A DNA stretch of 64,000 nt, taken from contig JAVMKO010000007.1 in the NCBI GenBank assembly GCA_032164245.1, positions 3,968,001 to 4,032,000 on the forward strand, read 5' to 3'. The notes beneath the pieces are model-generated. The model ran no database searches. It worked only from the letters and a program-made list of their open reading frames with translations, and was not told the DNA's origin. This document shows positions 12,766 to 23,850 of this stretch, piece after piece (positions within the stretch are counted from its first letter, which is position 1; each line of letters begins with the position of its first letter). This DNA comes from Sternotherus odoratus. Taxonomy: Eukaryota > Chordata > Testudines > Kinosternidae. The position numbers and the translations under genes are program-made.

Positions 12766-12848
12766 GAGAGAGGCGGGAAAGCAGCATTTGCCAGCTGTTG
12801 GTGTTAAGTTAAAAGGGAAAACAGGCCGTTTTTTGAAGATCACATGTA

Positions 12849-13100
12849 AGGCTACGTCTACACTGCAAACCAGAAACAAGACAGCCCGTCTGGGCCTGCG
12901 TCAGCTGACCTGGGCTCGTGCGGCGATGTTCCCGCTTGGGCTGGTCTCAGAGTCCGGGCTCCAGGCCGAGCGGGAACGCCTCGGCTGCCATTTTGAGCCC
13001 CGGAGCGCACGTCCCACAGTTGACTCAGGCTCTGAGACGCATTGCGGTTTTGATTGGGTTTGGTTTTGGGGGGGTGATTTTTGCAGTGTAGACAGACCCT
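12849..13100. mobile_element. MITE with CTACACTGCA/TGCAGTGTAG ends
   Basis: Inverted ends GGCTACGTCTACACTGCA and TGCAGTGTAGACAGACCCT bound a 250-bp element with no coding sequence. The ends match a large dispersed sauropsid MITE group. Confidence 0.65.
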
Positions 13101-13285
13101 CAGATCTGCTTTGTCGGTTTGCTCCGAGAGGGGACGAGGCACGTTGGCTCTGGGAGAGCTGTTGCCACTGTAGCATTTCTGGTGTCGACGTAGGTAAGGC
13201 TTTGCAGCAGGATCGGGCCCTTCATTTAATCCCTGCTTCAGCCAGTCGCATCCTTTCATCTTTGTGCAGCTATTGTTGTCTAAGT

Positions 13286-14032
13286 AAGGGGTGGGCAAAC
13301 TACGGCCCGTGGGACCGTCCTGCCCGGCCCCTGAGCTCCCAGCCGGGGAGGCTCACCCCGACTCCTACTCTGTTGTTCCCCCTTCCCAAGAGCCTCAGCA
13401 GAACACACAGGCAGTGCTTTGAGCATGGGGCTGCGCGCTCCTGTGGGAGAGCGGGGCGGTGTGTCTAGCTCCGGCCAGGCCGCCAGACCCGCTGCACCAA
13501 GTGGTGTGGTAAGGGGATCCGGGGGGTGGATAAGGGGCAGGGGACTATTGGCAGCAGTCAGGGAGCAGGGGATGGTTGGATGGGGCAGAGGTTCTGGGGG
13601 AGTGGTAAAGGGACAGGGAGTGGGGGGGTTGGATAAGTGGCAGGGAGTCCCAGGGGGCAGTCAGGAGGTGGAGGTGTGGATAGAGGTCAGGGCAGTCAGG
13701 GGACAGAGAGCTGGGGAGGTTGGGTGGAGGGGTTGGGGGGCAGTTAAGGTGGAGGATCTTGGGTGGGACAAGGAGCAGGGGGGCTTAGATAGGGGGTGGG
13801 CTCCTGGTGGGGTGGTTTGGGGCAGAGGGTCTCTGGACAGGGTGATCAGGGATGAAGAGCGGGGGAGGAGATTTTGGATGGGTTGGGGGTTCTGAGGGAG
13901 GCAGGCAGTGGGAGGGGGTGGATAAGGGGTGGCGACCAGGTTGCTTGGGCAGGCACAGCCTTCCCTACCCAGCCCTCCATACAATTTTGCAACCCCGATG
14001 TGTCCCTCGGGCCAAAACGTTTGCCCACCCCG
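13286..14032 (+). mobile_element. hAT MITE with G-rich minisatellite-like core, perfect 8-bp TSD
   Basis: Ends AAGGGGTGGGCAAACTACGG and GTTTGCCCACCCCG are inverted. GTCTAAGT flanks both sides exactly (13278-13285 and 14033-14040). The core (about 13500-13930) consists of degenerate GGTTGGATA, CAGGGAG, GGGGGCAGTCAGG modules, clearly like the unit of the 33.5-42 kb array. Confidence 0.88.
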
Positions 14033-14435
14033 GTCTAAGTGATAGAAAATAGATGACCGCTGAGTGAACAGAATGATTTAGTTTGAAGTGAACTTGGAGG
14101 GCCAAAATCCCTATGGTTCTATGTTTTAAACAGGAGATGGTGGTTAAATCTTAGCCAGCATTTTTTCATTCTTTCTGTCCCTGGGCAGTAGCAGATGGAG
14201 TTTCCCAGTGCTAAATACCACTGCATTTTACATTCCTGCTCAGCCTCAGGACGTTTTAGCTTGCCAAGGCTCAACTAAAACTGTGAATGCCAAGGGGACT
14301 GATGAGAAATAGACATATGGAGCAGCAGGCATGATCACTACACCTGCCTCAAAGGCGCTCGTTGATTGTATAAACTATTCCATAGCCTGCAAATATCAAC
14401 CGTGGGGGTGGGGGGATCTTGGAGCAGAGAAGGTG

Positions 14436-14541
14436 AAGGATCTGGCTGGGCTGATTTAGTTGAGGTTAGTCCTGCTTTGAGCAGGGGGTTGGACAAGATG
14501 ACCTCCTGAGGTCCCTTCCAACCCTGATATTCTATGATTCT
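14436..14541 (+). mobile_element. CR1 LINE 3' end
   Basis: GTCCTGCTTTGAGCAGGGGG ... CCTTCCAACCCTGATATTCT plus ATGATTCT, the CR1 3' UTR and terminal octamer. Confidence 0.85.
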
Positions 14542-14895
14542 GCAAGGAAGGGCCTGATACTAAGCAAGTGACTGTGGTCCCATTAGCTTCACTGGGACTA
14601 CTCAGATGCTTAAAATCAAGCACGTGTGTTAAGCACCTTCCTGAGTAGGAGTCTTGATGCTCAAATGTCCAAGCTAATGACAATTAGTATAAAAATATCG
14701 TTTTTAAAAGACCACTCAGAGTAATTCTGCAGTTTATCAGGACTTTCTGAGTACTGTACCTACTACAGTCTATCTTACAGGACAATTTAACTCCTTCCTG
14801 TACTTATTGACCTCCAAATATTAAGGCAACGTGCCAACGACTATTACATCATGGACTCCTTTGCAGAGCTCACCCGGTGTGATCGCCCATCGTGT

Positions 14896-15120
14896 TTATT
14901 CTTTGAATACAAGTGTCCAAAATTCCTGAGCTGTAAAGTTCATATTCCTTTCCACCAGCTGTCTCAGTGCTCGGGCTTCTTTCTTGGATTGCTCAAAGCT
15001 TGGTATCCACATCTCTTGCAGAGCGGTCCAGTGTATGTTCGGAGAGGAGAACAAGAAAGCCTCAGGTTTCGGGCAGCTCAGGTGGTTAACCTGTGCCCTC
15101 CAGCTCCTGGGTGGCAATCC
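14896..15120 (-). CDS. FUT10: FUT10 coding exon 4 (residues 404-477 and stop)
   Basis: 75 codons start [10 protein letters not shown] after the acceptor TGCCAG and end [13 protein letters not shown]; human ends EFWGLVFKD. The conserved [14 protein letters not shown] stretch identifies it. The TAA lies at 14898-14896. The 3' UTR continues toward lower coordinates, but no confident poly(A) signal was picked. Confidence 0.93.
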   Translation of the reverse strand, partial: GLPPRSWRAQVNHLSCPKPEAFLFSSPNIHWTALQEMWIPSFEQSKKEARALRQLVERNMNFTAQEFWTLVFKE

Positions 15121-18100
15121 CTGGCAATGGAGGAGAAACACAGGAAGGGTTTAATTAGACTCCAGGTCATGGAGAGCTGCACTGATTAGTAGGAAGTATT
15201 CTTCCCCTCCCGAATTCTCTTGGTGAAAGAATATTTCACTGTTCCTTGCACAGGAACATCTCTCTGTGAAATTCATGTCTGGCCTGTATCCTGCCTGACT
15301 ACTCTGGTAGAATGGGCACAGCACATGCAGTGAGACTGAAAACTTCCCTACCCTGCCCTGCATAATCATAGAAGATCAGGGTTGGAAGGGACCTCGGGAG
15401 GTCATCTAGTCCGACCCCCTGCTCAAAGCAGGACCATCCCCAACTAAATCATCCCAGCCAGGGCTTTGTCAAGCCTGACCTTAAAAACCTCTAAGGAAGG
15501 AGATTCCATCATCTCCCTAGGCAACCCATTCCAGTGAAAAAGTTCTTCCTAATATCCAACCTAAACCTTCCCCACTGCAACTTGAGATCATAATGTACCT
15601 TAACCATGCCCTGGAGAGTGAAAGAGTAGATTGATTCCCCGGCTCATCCACATGAGATGTTTGCAGCGTTGTTGTAACCATTTGGGGACATGAGAGACGC
15701 AAGGCGGTGGGTCCTTTTATTGGACCAGCTTCTGTTGGTGGAAGAGAGAAGCCTTTGAGTTTCCCAGAGCTCCTCAGGACACTGTGTGAGCTCAAATGCT
15801 TGTCTCTTCCACCAACAGAAGTTGGCCCAATAAAAGACATTACCACCTTGTCTCTGTCACATTCAGGAGAGTGGCAGTTGTGGTCCTGATTTTTGGAAAG
15901 GAGACCTCTCTCTGCTGGGAACTGGACTGAAACCAAATTAGTTTTCATATAGTCCACCGAAAAAAGGAATCCGATGGTAAAAGCTTCCAGATGAGACCGA
16001 ATTGGGGCTACACTGAACAGACAACCTAACTGCGAAAGGTTCTATGTAACTACCAATCCACGGAGTCATTTCAGCAAAATATTCTAATCCCTGCTCTGTT
16101 CCTATGCTCATTGAAGTCATTAGCAAAGCTCCCTGCTCTGATCCTACGCTCACTGAAGTCATTAGCAAAGCTCCCACTGATTTCAATGGATGATGATCAG
16201 ATTCCTAGAGACTAACAGCCAAAGCCTCAGCTCATATAACTTGGTGATGGTCTCTTGACTTCGACAGAGCGGTGCTGACTTGTACCAGCTGAGATTCTGA
16301 CTCTGAGTTGAGCAATTAATGGTTATCATTTCAATATATCTATGCATTGTGTGGTAGGCTATGAAGCAGGTACCGGTGAACTCAGCAGGCCTTTTGGTCC
16401 TGGAAGCCTCCTTGATTAGGGAGACCTAGCAATGTGGGAACTAGGAGAATCTCGGCTTTCAGTTACCATAGTTACTCTCTCCTACACCTGCTTCCTACAC
16501 TTGCATGGTAGCGGTTGTCTGATCAGAAATTTTCAGAGTTAGCTAAAGGCTCCATTGAATCGACAATCCTAGATAAGCTGACTGCTCAGTAACTTGCATG
16601 GCATAATTTTTACTCCCCTTTAACTAACGATCAACAGACAAGTAGCTGAAAACAACTTGTTTATTCTTAGTCCCATTTCCCATATGAGGACAGTTCATCT
16701 TCCTAAGTGTTTTCTGGCTCCCCTTGCTGGTTGATGACAAAGCGCTACAGTTCAGACTGCCGCAGTACAAAACAGCAGAGGAGATGTCACAAGCCAGATT
16801 GTGTGATCATGTAAATCACACAAAGTTCCTGATTTGGATAAGCAGATGTAAAAATAATTCAATCCACACTGATAAATGACCAATGAGAAAAAATTCAAAA
16901 TAGATCTTGGGTACCTCCATTTTTGGTGCTTGAAATCAGGCACCTAAACTTCTGTGGAATCTACAGTCAGTGGCCACTTTTGAAAAGGCGGTTGCCCATC
17001 TTTACTGTGTGATGATTGAGGCAGACGTGAGATGAATTTGTGGTTTCAGTCTAATTCCAGGTGGGCCGTGTCCCTATCAGAAAAATCCACCACAACTCGT
17101 AATCCCAGGACAGAGGCCAAGGAGGCAGAACTACTCTCGGACACTAACAAGTGACCCCTCATGATCGTAACTAATGAATTTATGAGGCAGTGTTCATAAA
17201 AGCATAGAATATCAGGGTTGGAAGGGACCCCCGGAGGTCATCTAGTCCAACCCCCGGCTCAAAGCAGGACCAGTCCCCAACTAAATCATCCCAGCCAGGG
17301 CTTTGTCAAGCCTGACCTTAAAAACCTCTAAGGAAGGTGATTCTACCACCTCCCTAAGTAACCCATTCCAATGCTTCACCACCCTCCTAGTGAAAAGTTT
17401 TTCCTAATATCCAACCTAAACCTTCCCACCTGCAACTTGAGACCATTACTCCTTGTTCTGTCATCTGCTACCACTGAGAACAGTCTAGATCCATCCTCTT
17501 TAGAACCCCCTTTCAGGTGTTCTCTAAATAAAATGTATATCAGTCTGTGTATGTCAGCATGACACTGGAGTTTTACCCTTGCTGGAAGATCTGTCAGATT
17601 CTGTTCGCCAAAGCTAGCTATACTTAAAAGAAAACAACCCCAAACACAAGGGGAGTTATGAGTACCTTTTCCTGCCTTCTGATGTTTTCCCACACCCTAT
17701 TGCACACCATGCACTCAAACGCATCAATATAATTGTCTTGCGTGATATCCTGGACTCCCCATTTGCGCTCTTGGATAGCCGTGAGCAGTCGTTGGTTGGA
17801 GATGGCCCCTTTCAGTTTCCATTCTAGGTAGGTCTCGTACTCTTGGTCGTTTGTATCCAGTGTCTTGATATAATGTGCCAGCTCCCTGGGATGTGAAAAT
17901 CTTGTGACAAGGATTGCACTCTTATTGCTTGGAAGCCAGTCCATAATGCTGGGGGACCCATAGTATACGGGTACCACCCCCAACTTGAGGGGCCTCCAGA
18001 GCTTTTCAGTGATGTAATCCTCGCAGACAGCGTTTTCAAAAGCAAGAATGAATTTGTACTGAGCAAGTATTGTATAGAAGTTCCCGTCGTCCATGGAGGC

Positions 18101-21100
18101 TGGGTTTTTGAGGTGCTGAGGAAGGTCTCTGTTATGCAAGCATTCGCCATAGGAGTCCACTTGGATGTAGCTCATCAGCTCACGCACGTAACTGTCCCGG
18201 TCTGAAGGAGGGTCACAATCGGACTGCACATACACCAGCGGTGCAAGTTCTTTCCTCAAACTATTCTTCTTTTGCAAAGGAACCATGTATCTCAGAGACT
18301 TGATGACCTCTATGCTCTCCAGATACTGAGTGACCAGCGGCAGATGGGAGTGGCGACTGAAGGTAGCTGTATGGTTGAACAAGGTGATGGTAGGTTTGTG
18401 GAAGAGCTTGTAGTTGTTCTTGGGTGACTCTTCATGGAAAAGGGCCCAGTCGTGATGGCGTTTACGAGGGAGGGGCAAGCTGTCTACATTAAAGTCAGTA
18501 CCTAGACAAGCACAAATAATGTTACTAGCCATATGCTAAATATATTGAACTAGGAAAAATATATATTTTTAAGTCACTGTAAAAGGTGTTTGTAATTTAC
18601 TTTGGACCTAACTGTGCCACTCTTACTCACAATGAATATGATTGTATGTGTAGTAAGGTTCTGTTGAATGCAAAAGGACTAGTCCTGTAGTAAGGAACTA
18701 CGCACCATAAGTAAAGGTGGCACAACTGGGCTATTAATTAGGAAAACTGTGATACGTATGGGATGTGAAAAGACTCTGCTCCTTTGAAGGCACATTCCCC
18801 ACAGGGTCTCATCTCATGTCTACACTGGAGTCACGGGGTACGATTGCAGCTTATGTAGACATACCCGAACTAGATTCATCTAGCTTGCTCGGGTACCAGA
18901 GCAGTGATGCTGCGTGGCCAGCCTACACTGAGCATGCAATGCCTGGCTGCTCTGCTCCAGTGCTTGAGACAGTTGGATTAAAGCTAGTCTAGGCGTCTCC
19001 ACATCAACCCAATCACGCTCCATGACTGCCGTGTGGACGTACCCTTCAAATGCTCATGTCTGAGGCTTTGGTAGCTGGGACACCAGCCCCTGCCAAGAGG
19101 TTCGCTTCTAGCAGCCGCTGCCTTGGCTCCTGGCAGAACCTTCTGAGGGTTCATCTCCACTGCAATCCGGGATGAGACTGAAGCTCAGAGAGATATACCT
19201 GAACTACCTTTACTTGTGCTAGTGTGGCTAGAAATAGCAATGTAACCACACCAGTACGCGTTTCAGCACATGCAGGACCAATAGTCACATTACTAGCCCA
19301 CCCTGGGGTCTGTTGAATCTATACACTATTTTTGTCATTCTAGCTAGATTAAAGCTAGACAGAATGGCTACCCTATGACTACAATGTAGTCATACCCTTA
19401 GTTGGCTCCTAAATCCACAGGAAGCAGGAGCTCTCCATGTAAACGCTGTGATCCCAGTTTTTAAAAAGGAACTGTATGGAAACCCTCCCAAGGGCAGGCG
19501 TCAAATCCACAGTTGGGAGCAACACTTCACCTTTGAACAGGACCCTGAACTCTGAGGAGAGGAGCAGGCCTCTATGGGATACTTTTCAAAGAAGGGAAAT
19601 GACTGGTCAGCAGGAAACAGGGACGATTTGCCATAAACAAAAGCAAGTATTGCTAGTAAAAGCAATTCCACCAAAAAAGCACCTTCTTCCTTTACTTTAA
19701 GGCACAAAATCATCTGAACATCCACAGGCAAAGAAACCAACTTGACTCTCAGATCTGAGGCTGACTCTTCAGGGCTGGGAGGGAGAAGAATGTCCACGTC
19801 ACATGTAAAACGGAGCACGTTTGGTCTACAAGTCCAGGGGAGACAAGACTCAAGTAATTCCACAAAATCCATTTCCCAAGATCACTTTTCGGAGTAGAAG
19901 TGCACTTAAGGTGCAAGTGGAGATACTTGCCAGTGCACTTTGTCAGGAAACACTCTAGCAGCTTTGGCTGTGGAGGTTTACAGTTGCTCTGTACTTGATC
20001 TATAACAGAGGACTAGCCTTGGGGAAGGGGAAACTCACTCATTTAAAATGACTCCATTCCTTACCATAGAAGAGAAAGGCTTTTGTCATGTGATTATGCT
20101 GGTAGGTCCTCTTGATAGTAAAGAAACAGACATCCTGACCACACTGCCCTAACCTCCCAGTCTCGCCAGTCAGCGGGGACCACCACAGCAGGATAGGGGA
20201 TCTGTCCGCATCTAAAACTCTCCTGGTATTGCTGGGGTGTTTCTGTTTACTTGAAAACTGATCCGCATGTTTCCGCTGCTCCTCCCGTTTTAATGAACCA
20301 CCTTGTACACTGGAGACTTTGATCTTCCTTTCGGACTTGCCCAGTTCAAGAACCACCTTTGGAGGCAAAACACATACATCATGGCCAGGGACATACAGTT
20401 TGGCTAGCAGACACTCATTTCCTTGGGTTTGTCAGTGAAATGCACCCATCTCTCGGGGGACTTTGGCAGCTGTTTAGTAGCATTAAGCAGCACTTCATGG
20501 CTGTTTTAGTATAGAAAGAGAAAAACACTACACCCATTTCAAACTGTGAAGGGAATGTAAGTAGACAAAGTAATTTGTTCAGCTTGAAACTGGTGAGGGC
20601 CGCATGGTTTATAATATACCGTCTGCTGTCAGTCTGGTAAAGACTTACACAATGGAGGTTGGCCCGTTTTTAAAATTAGCCCTGCCTGTTACCCCTGCTC
20701 TAGAAAAGGGAGGTGTCAGAAAACAGTGAAAGTACAAGAGAATAGGCAAGGAGATGGCGCTCAAGAATACACAACATTGCCCCGGGGTTTCGTAGGATCA
20801 TGAAAACCTTCTTGTTACGTTGCACTGTAAATGGTTCTTTGTGCACAGGGCAAAGGAGGAGATCGCTTAATAGTTGGGGAGAGGAGGGTTAAACTCTAAT
20901 ATCTATGATGATCTCATTCAACTCCTGGCCAGACCAAATGAACCTGCTTAGCTTGTGGGAGCTACTGAGACCTCCGCCTCGAGGAGTCTGACCGCAAGCC
21001 AAGACTGACTTGCATTAGCCGTGGTTGCAATCTATTAATAAAGGCCAGTCTGGTCTAAACCAGCAGCAAATTCAGATACCGCCATGCCGGTTCAGCTGGC

Positions 21101-22869
21101 ATGGTGCATGGCATAGCCACGTCCCACTGCTCTCCTCCTAGTGGAAGTAAGTGGGCACACGCCAGACAGAGAGATCCTGGAGGGCGGAGAGGAGGGGCTC
21201 AGACTTCAGGAGAAGAGGACCAGCAAAATGCAGGACAAAGAACAATTTTGAGGTGTGTTTTCCTTGCGGTCCACTATCCAAGTATTGAACTGGTGGCCCT
21301 GCCTACCTCATGGGAGATGTCAAGCCCCAGGCTACTATGGAATGGCCAAACATCCAGGGTTTAGGAGTTTTGTGATACTCTGATCGAAGGACAATGCACT
21401 GGAGACATTGCTCCAGGAGACGCCCGACTCTGAGAACACTTTCTCAACTCTGTCAACTGGCTCAGGGCTTCCCGGCCACAGTTTGCAGTCAGTAACCAAG
21501 TCCAAACTGCTTCATCATTTTAGACACCTTTAAACAGGCATCAAAATTCCCTGGTATGGAGAAGAAGGGTTATATAAGGAAATATAAAAAATTTTAAAAG
21601 TAGAAAGATCAGACTTTAAAGTAATTGTGGCCTTTTGACTTCATTTTTTCATATAGGATGCCATCATTATTAGTACCACTGAAAGTTTTCTAAGCCCTTA
21701 TTACGCATATTAATTCTTTGCCCTTGGGTTTTGTCTTTTCTCCTTATTTTGTAAGTACATTATTAATTCATTTACCTTTTCCCTCTAGCCCTGTGCTCTC
21801 CGTGAAGTACACACTAATAGAAATTCTTTACACGGATTCTTCTGAAAGTGTTATTTATTAATGAAAATATTCGGGGCCTTTAATGGCATCTTTGTCCTGC
21901 TGGAATTGTGTAACAGTTGGAGTGCAACCATGTGTGTCTCTTTTCCCTCCCTTCCACGACTAGATCTCTTCACCTATCCCAGGGGTAGGCAACCTACGGC
22001 ACATGTGCCGAAGGCAGCATGTGAGCTGATTTTCAGTGGCACTCACTCTGCCCGGGTCCTGGCCACCGGTCTGGGAGGCTCTTACATTTTAATTTAAAAT
22101 GTTTAAGAAGCTTCATTTAAAATTAAAAACCTTATTTACTTTACATACAACAATAGTTGGGTTCTATATAGACTTGTAGAAAGAGACCTTCTAAAAATGT
22201 TAAAATGTATTACAGTGAAACCTCGATATAAGGGACTAATTCGGGCGAGGGGGTGTCCGTTAAAGCCGAAAGTCCGTTATTTAATAATTTTTTTAAATCA
22301 TTAAATAACAGGACTTTTGGCTTTAACGGACACCTCCCTTACCCGAATTAGTCCGTTATATAGATGTCTTACTGATCACGGCCGGGAGCCGTGAGTCAGC
22401 CCGCCCAGCGGCAGCCAGCAGCCCGCCCGGGACCCCGGCTGCTGGGACCCGGGTGGAAGCCGTCAACCCGCCCGCCCGGATCCCCTCTGCGGGGAGCCCG
22501 GCGGGAGCTGTCAACCCCCCCCCCCCCCCGCAGGCGGGAGCCAGCAGCCAGGCAGCCCGCCCGCAGGTGGGACACGGGCGGGAGCCGGCAGCCCCCGAAT
22601 AACGGATTTCGGATGCTTAGAAATTTTGTCCGTTGCATCCGAAGTCCGTTAAATCGGGGTCCGTTAAATCGAGGGTTTACTGTACTGGCATACGAAACCT
22701 TAAATTCGAGTGAATCAATGAAGACTCGGCACACCACTTCTGAAAGGTTGCCGGCCCCTGACCTATCCAATCTGGGGATTAACAGTACCTGCAGTGTAAC
22801 AAGAAGAAACGAGAAGGCCGTAAAACAGAAGAAAGATGCCCAAAGTCTCTTCCTTCCAATTCGAATCAT
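14896..22869 (-). CDS. FUT10: FUT10 / POFUT3, alpha-1,3-fucosyltransferase family 10 (whole gene, 4 coding exons)
   Basis: Coding exons at 22869-22789, 20356-20065, 18501-17666 and 15120-14896 join in phase into 477 residues, close to the 479 of human FUT10, with matching sequence throughout. Every donor is GT and every acceptor AG. Residues 8-27 form a signal anchor, so this is a type II membrane protein with a lumenal GT10 domain. The GT10 motif [15 protein letters not shown] starts at residue 279 and runs into [13 protein letters not shown], the GDP-fucose-binding signature. Family knowledge: FUT10 and FUT11 act in the ER and were recently assigned as O-fucosyltransferases for EMI domains. 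The start has A at -3 and matches the mammalian N-terminus (MIRIGRKR here, MVRIQRRK in human). FUT11 is excluded because the stretch [23 protein letters not shown] is FUT10-like. No frameshift or stop is seen. The 5' UTR, promoter and poly(A) site were not identified. Confidence 0.96.
15363..15596 (-). mobile_element. CR1 LINE 3' end (near the last FUT10 exon)
   Basis: Reverse CR1 terminus from AATCATAGAAGATCAGGG through GGCTTTGTCAAGCCTGAC into the ORF2 C-terminal region. It lies in the last FUT10 intron, sense to the gene. Confidence 0.85.
15700..15850. repeat. Palindromic retroelement-end dimer
   Basis: Arms 15714-15759 and 15791-15836 (CTTCTGTTGGTGGAAGAGA against TCTCTTCCACCAACAGAAG) pair with few mismatches around a 31-bp loop; weaker pairing extends outward to about 15700 and 15850. 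The arm family also occurs once at 43610-43700. Confidence 0.8.
16190..17195. other. FUT10 last intron, nothing recognised
   Basis: No exon or repeat identified. At 16075-16180 a 57-bp-spaced partial duplication (TCATTGAAGTCATTAGCAAA / TCACTGAAGTCATTAGCAAA) is visible. Confidence 0.4.
17203..17519 (-). mobile_element. CR1 LINE 3' end (FUT10 last intron)
   Basis: Starts ATAGAATATCAGGGTTGG and includes the antisense of the CR1 ORF2 C-terminus (reverse-frame residues such as [20 protein letters not shown]). It lies about 150 bp beyond FUT10 exon 3. Confidence 0.88.
17666..18501 (-). CDS. FUT10: FUT10 coding exon 3 (residues 126-403, catalytic core)
   Basis: 836 bases from a TCTAG|GT acceptor ([13 protein letters not shown]...) to ...NIRRQEK at an AAG|GTACTC donor. 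It holds [16 protein letters not shown], the NHT sequon at residues 167-169, the [16 protein letters not shown] block (218-233) and the GT10 donor-binding motif (279-306). Phase 0 at the 3' end fits exon 4. The frame stays open 14 codons past the splice site, which is intron read-through and not coding sequence. Confidence 0.96.
18803..19045. mobile_element. MITE (GTCTACACTG ends), FUT10 intron 2
   Basis: Left end TCATGTCTACACTGGAG and right end GTGTGGACGTACCCT are inverted repeats; non-coding, 240 bp. Confidence 0.6.
19144..19400. mobile_element. MITE (CACTGCAAT ends), FUT10 intron 2
   Basis: Left end GAGGGTTCATCTCCACTGCA and right end TGTAGTCATACCCTTA are inverted; the interior ACCTGAACTACCTTTACTTG is typical of the same MITE group. 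Confidence 0.6.
20065..20356 (-). CDS. FUT10: FUT10 coding exon 2 (residues 28 to split Gly125)
   Basis: 292 bases begin after a CCAAAG acceptor with [11 protein letters not shown], aligned with human VMVELGKFERK, and end ...HMTKAFLFY plus the first base of a glycine codon at a GGTAAGG donor. It carries the variable stem (about residues 28-70) and the start of the catalytic domain, including [18 protein letters not shown]. Confidence 0.94.
20370..21970. other. FUT10 intron 1, nothing recognised
   Basis: No further coding exon fits between exon 1 and exon 2; no repeat identified with confidence. Confidence 0.45.
21980..22760. mobile_element. hAT MITE in FUT10 intron 1, perfect 8-bp TSD
   Basis: Ends CAGGGGTAGGCAACC and GGTTGCCGGCCCCTG are inverted and flanked by ACCTATCC at 21972-21979 and 22761-22768. 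It is interrupted by a Tc1/mariner-type MITE. Its right edge lies about 20 bases inside the intron from the FUT10 exon 1 donor. Confidence 0.9.
22214..22682 (+). mobile_element. Tc1/mariner (Tigger-like) MITE nested in hAT
   Basis: Ends CAGTGAAACCTCGATATAAG and TTAAATCGAGGGTTTACTG, with TA on both sides (22212-22213, 22683-22684). The left end is followed by its own inverted copy (22230-22290 against 22295-22355). The interior 22380-22600 is GC-rich GGGAGCC-type repeat. Confidence 0.85.
22789..22869 (-). CDS. FUT10: FUT10 coding exon 1 (residues 1-27, membrane anchor)
   Basis: 81 bases encode MIRIGRKR followed by a hydrophobic segment ending FLLVTLQ. The donor CAG|GTACTG follows directly (GT at 22788-22787) and leaves phase 0. 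The exon has basic residues before the hydrophobic core, as expected for a type II anchor. A hAT transposon and its target-site copy begin only about 20 bases into the following intron. Confidence 0.92.
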
Positions 22870-23850
22870 GCTGCACTGCCAGGCACGCAGAGTGCCAAGA
22901 GGTAGTCAAGGCCCGTTATTGGGGATACCAGCTCCTCCTACCACTTCAGTCATTCCTGCTGTGCTTTCCCATCCAGTCATCGCTTTTCCCGATGGCCAGA
23001 GCTCAGAAGAAGGCTCCCACAAGGACAGGACTCCAAGCTCCGTGTTTGATTCAGTGTCTAGACGGGACGGTGTTCTCCTGTAGACAGCAGAACAGGGTTT
23101 TGAACCAAAGATACCTTGGAGGTGGCTGCACTAGCTAAATCAAACACAGAGTGAAGGGGCAACTATCAGAAACCTATGTGCAGTAAACAAAGGTGCAGTT
23201 GAAATGAGTACCAGGTGGAACACTGAGATGTACTGGGTTGATATCTTTACTATCTACATTTCAGAGAGGAGCCAGATCTGCTAAGCACACTAACAAACTA
23301 GACAGGACCTGATTTTCCATTGACTTGAAGCTCCTAGACATTGACCCATTGCAAAGTGGGTGTAAAATACCTGTAAAAACACCTGTGTCACTAAGTGGAG
23401 GATTCTGATTTGCACTCACTGGACACAGGTGTCAATGCCCAGACCGTGACAATTTACCCAACACCTACAGGCATGAGTCTAATAGGGTGTATAAAGGTAT
23501 TTCTCACTCATTATCAGAAACCATCTATTATTATTTGTCCTTGTTGTTAAGACAGTACCTAGAGACCCCCTTGTGGATATCACCAGATGGAGAGGATTAG
23601 AGCACCCTTGAGGTTGCTCTAATCTCTGCCTGGCTGGCCTCAAACTGCCACTAAAATCATGGAGCTGTGACCAGCTCTTTCGTGACTCCCCCTCTCAACT
23701 GTGCCCCACGGAAGCTGGTTGCAGCAGCAGCAAATGTGGCCCAATGAGTTTGCCACCCTGTTCTACATCTGTGCAGCATAGGGCTGAAATATTAGCATGC
23801 TGTGTGGGAGTGTTTTACCTGCCTTTGCGTGGTATAATTGGCTGCACACA
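22870..23850. other. FUT10 5' flank, no promoter identified
   Basis: Upstream of FUT10 exon 1. No CpG island or TATA box is seen, so the transcription start probably lies in an upstream non-coding exon that I cannot place. Confidence 0.4.

Noticed and set aside
12728..13468. 246-codon plus-strand frame
   Set aside because: It crosses two unrelated MITE ends and has no recognisable domain.
17624..17665. Extension of the FUT10 frame past exon 3
   Set aside because: A GT donor in phase at 17665-17664 and an exon 4 matching the family end show this is intron.
22391..23083. 230-codon plus-strand frame
   Set aside because: It runs through a GC-rich MITE and the antisense of FUT10 exon 1; no homology.
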